Positions 8,212 to 9,973 of a DNA stretch of 9,973 bases are shown here, piece after piece. The translations under genes were made by a program, and so were the position numbers. The stretch spans positions 1 through 9,973 of the forward strand of contig CALZQD010000040.1 of NCBI GenBank assembly GCA_945828175.1, in the 5' to 3' direction. A model generated the notes under the pieces. That model searched no databases, was not told the DNA's origin, and was given only the letters and a program-made list of their open reading frames with translations. Every line of letters starts with the position of its first letter. Position 1 is the stretch's first letter. Origin of the DNA: an uncultured Bacteroidales bacterium (lineage in GTDB: Bacteria > Bacteroidota > Bacteroidia > Bacteroidales > Muribaculaceae).

Positions 8212-9657
8212 TTAATTCTTTTCTTTTAATTCTTCGGGATAATTGACCACGGGAATATTGTTTTTGGCCGCAAGGTCAAGCAAATAGGCGAGCGCGGCCT
8301 CGCGCGTGTCCTCGATCTCGCAGTCTTTGATGGCCTGCTTGAGGTTGGTGGCGAAGAAGCCTACCTGCGGCGACTGCGGCAGACCGAAAATCTTCATGAT
8401 TTCGACGCCGTCGACCGGATTGCGGCGGGCGCGCTCGGCATCTTTGGCCGAGATGTCGAGGAATTTCTCGTCGACGAGGTCGAAGTTGTCGAGGAAGCGC
8501 TGCTTTTTCTCCTCGTTCTTGCTGGTGATGTCGGCGCGGGCGAGAATCATCAGGTCGGCAAGGTCGTCTTCGGCGTAGTTCATCAGACGCCGCACGGCGC
8601 TGTCGGTCACCTCTTCCTCGACCAGGGCTATCGGCCGCATATGCAGGTCGACGAGCTTGCGCACATAGCGCATCTCGGCGCCGAGGGGCAGTTTCAGGCG
8701 GGCGAAGATAGCGGGTATCATCTTGGCGCCCACGATATTGTGGCTGTGGAATGTCCAGCCGAGATTTTTATCGTAGCGTTTAGTGACGGGCTTGGCGATG
8801 TCGTGGAAGAGAGCTGCCCAGCGCAGCCACTCGTTGTCTGAGGCCGCGGCGACGCCGTCGAGCACCTGCAGAGTGTGGTAGAAATTGTCCTTGTGGCCGC
8901 GGCCGTTGACAACCTCGACGCAGCGCAGGGCGGCGAGTTCGGGCAGTATGAGCTTGAGAAGGCCCGACTTATAGAGGAGGTCCCACCCTATCGAAGGCTT
9001 GGGCGAGCGCATAATCTTCGAGAGTTCGTCTTTGATGCGCTCGGCGGTGATGATCTCGATGCGCGAGGCGTTGCGGCAGATGGCCTCGAAGGTCTCGGGC
9101 CAGATGTCGAACTGCAGCTGCGTGGCGAAGCGGATGGCGCGCAGCATGCGCAGCGGGTCGTCGCTGAATGTTATGTCGGGGTCGAGGGGTGTGCGGATGA
9201 TGTGGCGCTCGAGGTCGCCGAGGCCGTCGAACATGTCGACGAGCTCGCCGAAGGTGTCGCCGTTGATCGAGATGGCCATGGCGTTGATGGTGAAGTCGCG
9301 GCGCGAGATGTCGTCTTCGAGGGTACCGTTCTCGACGACGGGGTTGCGCGAGTTGCGGTTATACGACTCGCGTCGGGCACCGACAAACTCGAGTTCGGTG
9401 CCGTGGCGGCAGATACGCGCCGTGCCGTAGTTGCGGAAGACGGCCACCTTGGTGTTGAGGCCGAGCTTGGTGGCGACAGCCTGCGCCAGCTCGATGCCGG
9501 GACCGACACATACAAAATCGATGTCTTTCGACGGTCGGTTCAGAAAAATGTCGCGCACATAGCCGCCGACGACATAGCACCGGCGGCCGAGGTCGTCGGC
9601 CACATCGCCGACAGTTTTGAATATCTTGTTTTTTAAATGATTTTTAAGGTTTGTCAT
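8212..9657 (-). CDS. cca: CCA tRNA nucleotidyltransferase with HD domain
   Basis: This enzyme builds or repairs the 3'-CCA end of tRNAs from CTP and ATP without a nucleic acid template. The 481-residue product is a class II member. The nucleotidyltransferase head has VVGGYVRD at 29-36 and the metal-binding pair Asp45/Asp47 in SKDIDF, followed by RRDFTINAMA at 119-128 and SDDPLRMLRAIRFA at 165-178, with ERIKDEL at 206-212. The C-terminal half contains an HD phosphohydrolase domain (His261, then FHDIAKP with His285/Asp286), as in many bacterial CCA enzymes, where it may remove 2',3'-cyclic phosphate. I use the ATG at 9657, 16 nt after the M24 gene; an in-frame TTG at 9681 overlaps that gene and adds eight unsupported residues. 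It could be a poly(A) polymerase-like paralogue, but the HD fusion and length favour CCA addition. The queuosine genes following it also act on tRNA. Confidence 0.93.
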   Translation of the reverse strand: MTNLKNHLKNKIFKTVGDVADDLGRRCYVVGGYVRDIFLNRPSKDIDFVCVGPGIELAQAVATKLGLNTKVAVFRNYGTARICRHGTELEFVGARRESYNRNSRNPVVENGTLEDDISRRDFTINAMAISINGDTFGELVDMFDGLGDLERHIIRTPLDPDITFSDDPLRMLRAIRFATQLQFDIWPETFEAICRNASRIEIITAERIKDELSKIMRSPKPSIGWDLLYKSGLLKLILPELAALRCVEVVNGRGHKDNFYHTLQVLDGVAAASDNEWLRWAALFHDIAKPVTKRYDKNLGWTFHSHNIVGAKMIPAIFARLKLPLGAEMRYVRKLVDLHMRPIALVEEEVTDSAVRRLMNYAEDDLADLMILARADITSKNEEKKQRFLDNFDLVDEKFLDISAKDAERARRNPVDGVEIMKIFGLPQSPQVGFFATNLKQAIKDCEIEDTREAALAYLLDLAAKNNIPVVNYPEELKEKN

Positions 9658-9673
9658 CAGCAGCAGAAATCTG

Positions 9674-9973
9674 TCAGTCAAAATAAATAATTTCTTCGGG
9701 AGCGTCGGTGAGACGTTCCATCGGCCCCGAATCGGTGACTCGGTAAGTGTTCTCTATGCCGACGGCGCCGACGCCGGGAATGACAAATTTAGGTTCGAGG
9801 GCTATGACATTGCCGGCCGCGAGAATGTCACGCGAGCGAGGGGCGATGACGGGCAGCTCGTTGATTTCGATGCCTACGCCGTGGCCGACAAAGCCGGCGT
9901 GCTGGCGGTGGCCCATGAACGACTCGGCGAAACCGGCCTCCGTGGCCATCTCGAGCGCTCTGTTATACAAGGC
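9674..9973 (-). CDS. M24 family metallopeptidase (Xaa-Pro peptidase-like), C-terminal part
   Basis: Only the last 100 residues lie in the window; the frame stays open through the right edge, so the start is outside. The visible part carries the C-terminal half of the pita-bread fold: FVGHGVGIEINELPV, with the metal-ligand His, then NVIALEPKFV and GAVGIENTYRV, each with a metal-ligand Glu. The two Asp ligands should lie beyond the edge. Such enzymes (aminopeptidase P or prolidase type, usually two Mn or Co ions) cleave peptides next to proline, and methionine aminopeptidase belongs to the same superfamily; the GIEINELPV and GIENTYRV forms favour the Xaa-Pro group, but the missing N-terminus prevents a finer call. 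The leading TTG at 9970 is not a start, because the frame continues upstream. The stop lies 16 nt before the cca ATG, so it probably belongs to the same operon. Confidence 0.88.
   Translation of the reverse strand, partial: ALYNRALEMATEAGFAESFMGHRQHAGFVGHGVGIEINELPVIAPRSRDILAAGNVIALEPKFVIPGVGAVGIENTYRVTDSGPMERLTDAPEEIIYFD

Noticed and set aside
8875..9636. Plus-strand frame of about 250 codons opposite cca
   Set aside because: It is a shadow of cca with an acidic low-complexity translation; cca shows all its catalytic motifs on the minus strand.
9658..9681. TTG start at 9681 for cca
   Set aside because: It would overlap the M24 stop and add eight residues; the ATG at 9657 gives a normal N-terminus.
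9784..9791. TAAATTTG promoter-like octamer upstream of cca
   Set aside because: It lies within the conserved ALEPKFV coding segment of the M24 gene and has no matching upstream box.

Overview
The window looks like a chromosomal piece of a GC-rich member of the Bacteroidales, with a Muribaculaceae-like gut lineage as my best guess. The reasons are a long (1108-residue) Bacteroidota-type SecA, a DUF4105/Lnb membrane protein, a DUF4468 secreted protein, a TAnnTTTG-type promoter in front of secA, and start regions without Shine-Dalgarno sequences. The genus is an inference; the sequence does not settle it.

All eight genes lie on the minus strand, so they read from right to left. The right edge (9674-9973) holds the C-terminal end of an M24 metallopeptidase. 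It is followed with almost no spacing by cca (CCA-adding tRNA nucleotidyltransferase with an HD domain), queD and queE (two steps of queuosine precursor synthesis), a small secreted DUF4468 protein, lnb (probable lipoprotein N-acyltransferase) and a secreted alkaline-phosphatase-fold protein. The junctions are 16 nt apart, 2 nt apart, a 17-nt overlap, a 4-nt overlap, a 14-nt overlap and 7 nt apart, which is what a single, translationally coupled operon looks like. The first half of the run is tRNA maturation and modification; the second half is cell envelope.

A 131-nt gap (3751-3881) then separates this run from secA (424-3750). The gap holds a good TAACTTTG promoter element, an 18-nt near-perfect hairpin placed where the transcript should begin, and an A/C-rich untranslated leader. 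A GC-rich hairpin at 363-388 is a plausible secA terminator.

The left end (1-360) has no credible gene. About 45-334 is a dense array of short GC-rich stem-loops, with a 17-nt direct repeat (one mismatch) and four copies of one 9-mer in alternating orientation. It looks like a REP-type extragenic palindrome cluster or a structured RNA.

The two observations most worth following are the phosphatase-fold protein, which appears to have lost the nucleophile and every metal ligand of its PafA-type relatives, and the hairpin array beyond secA.
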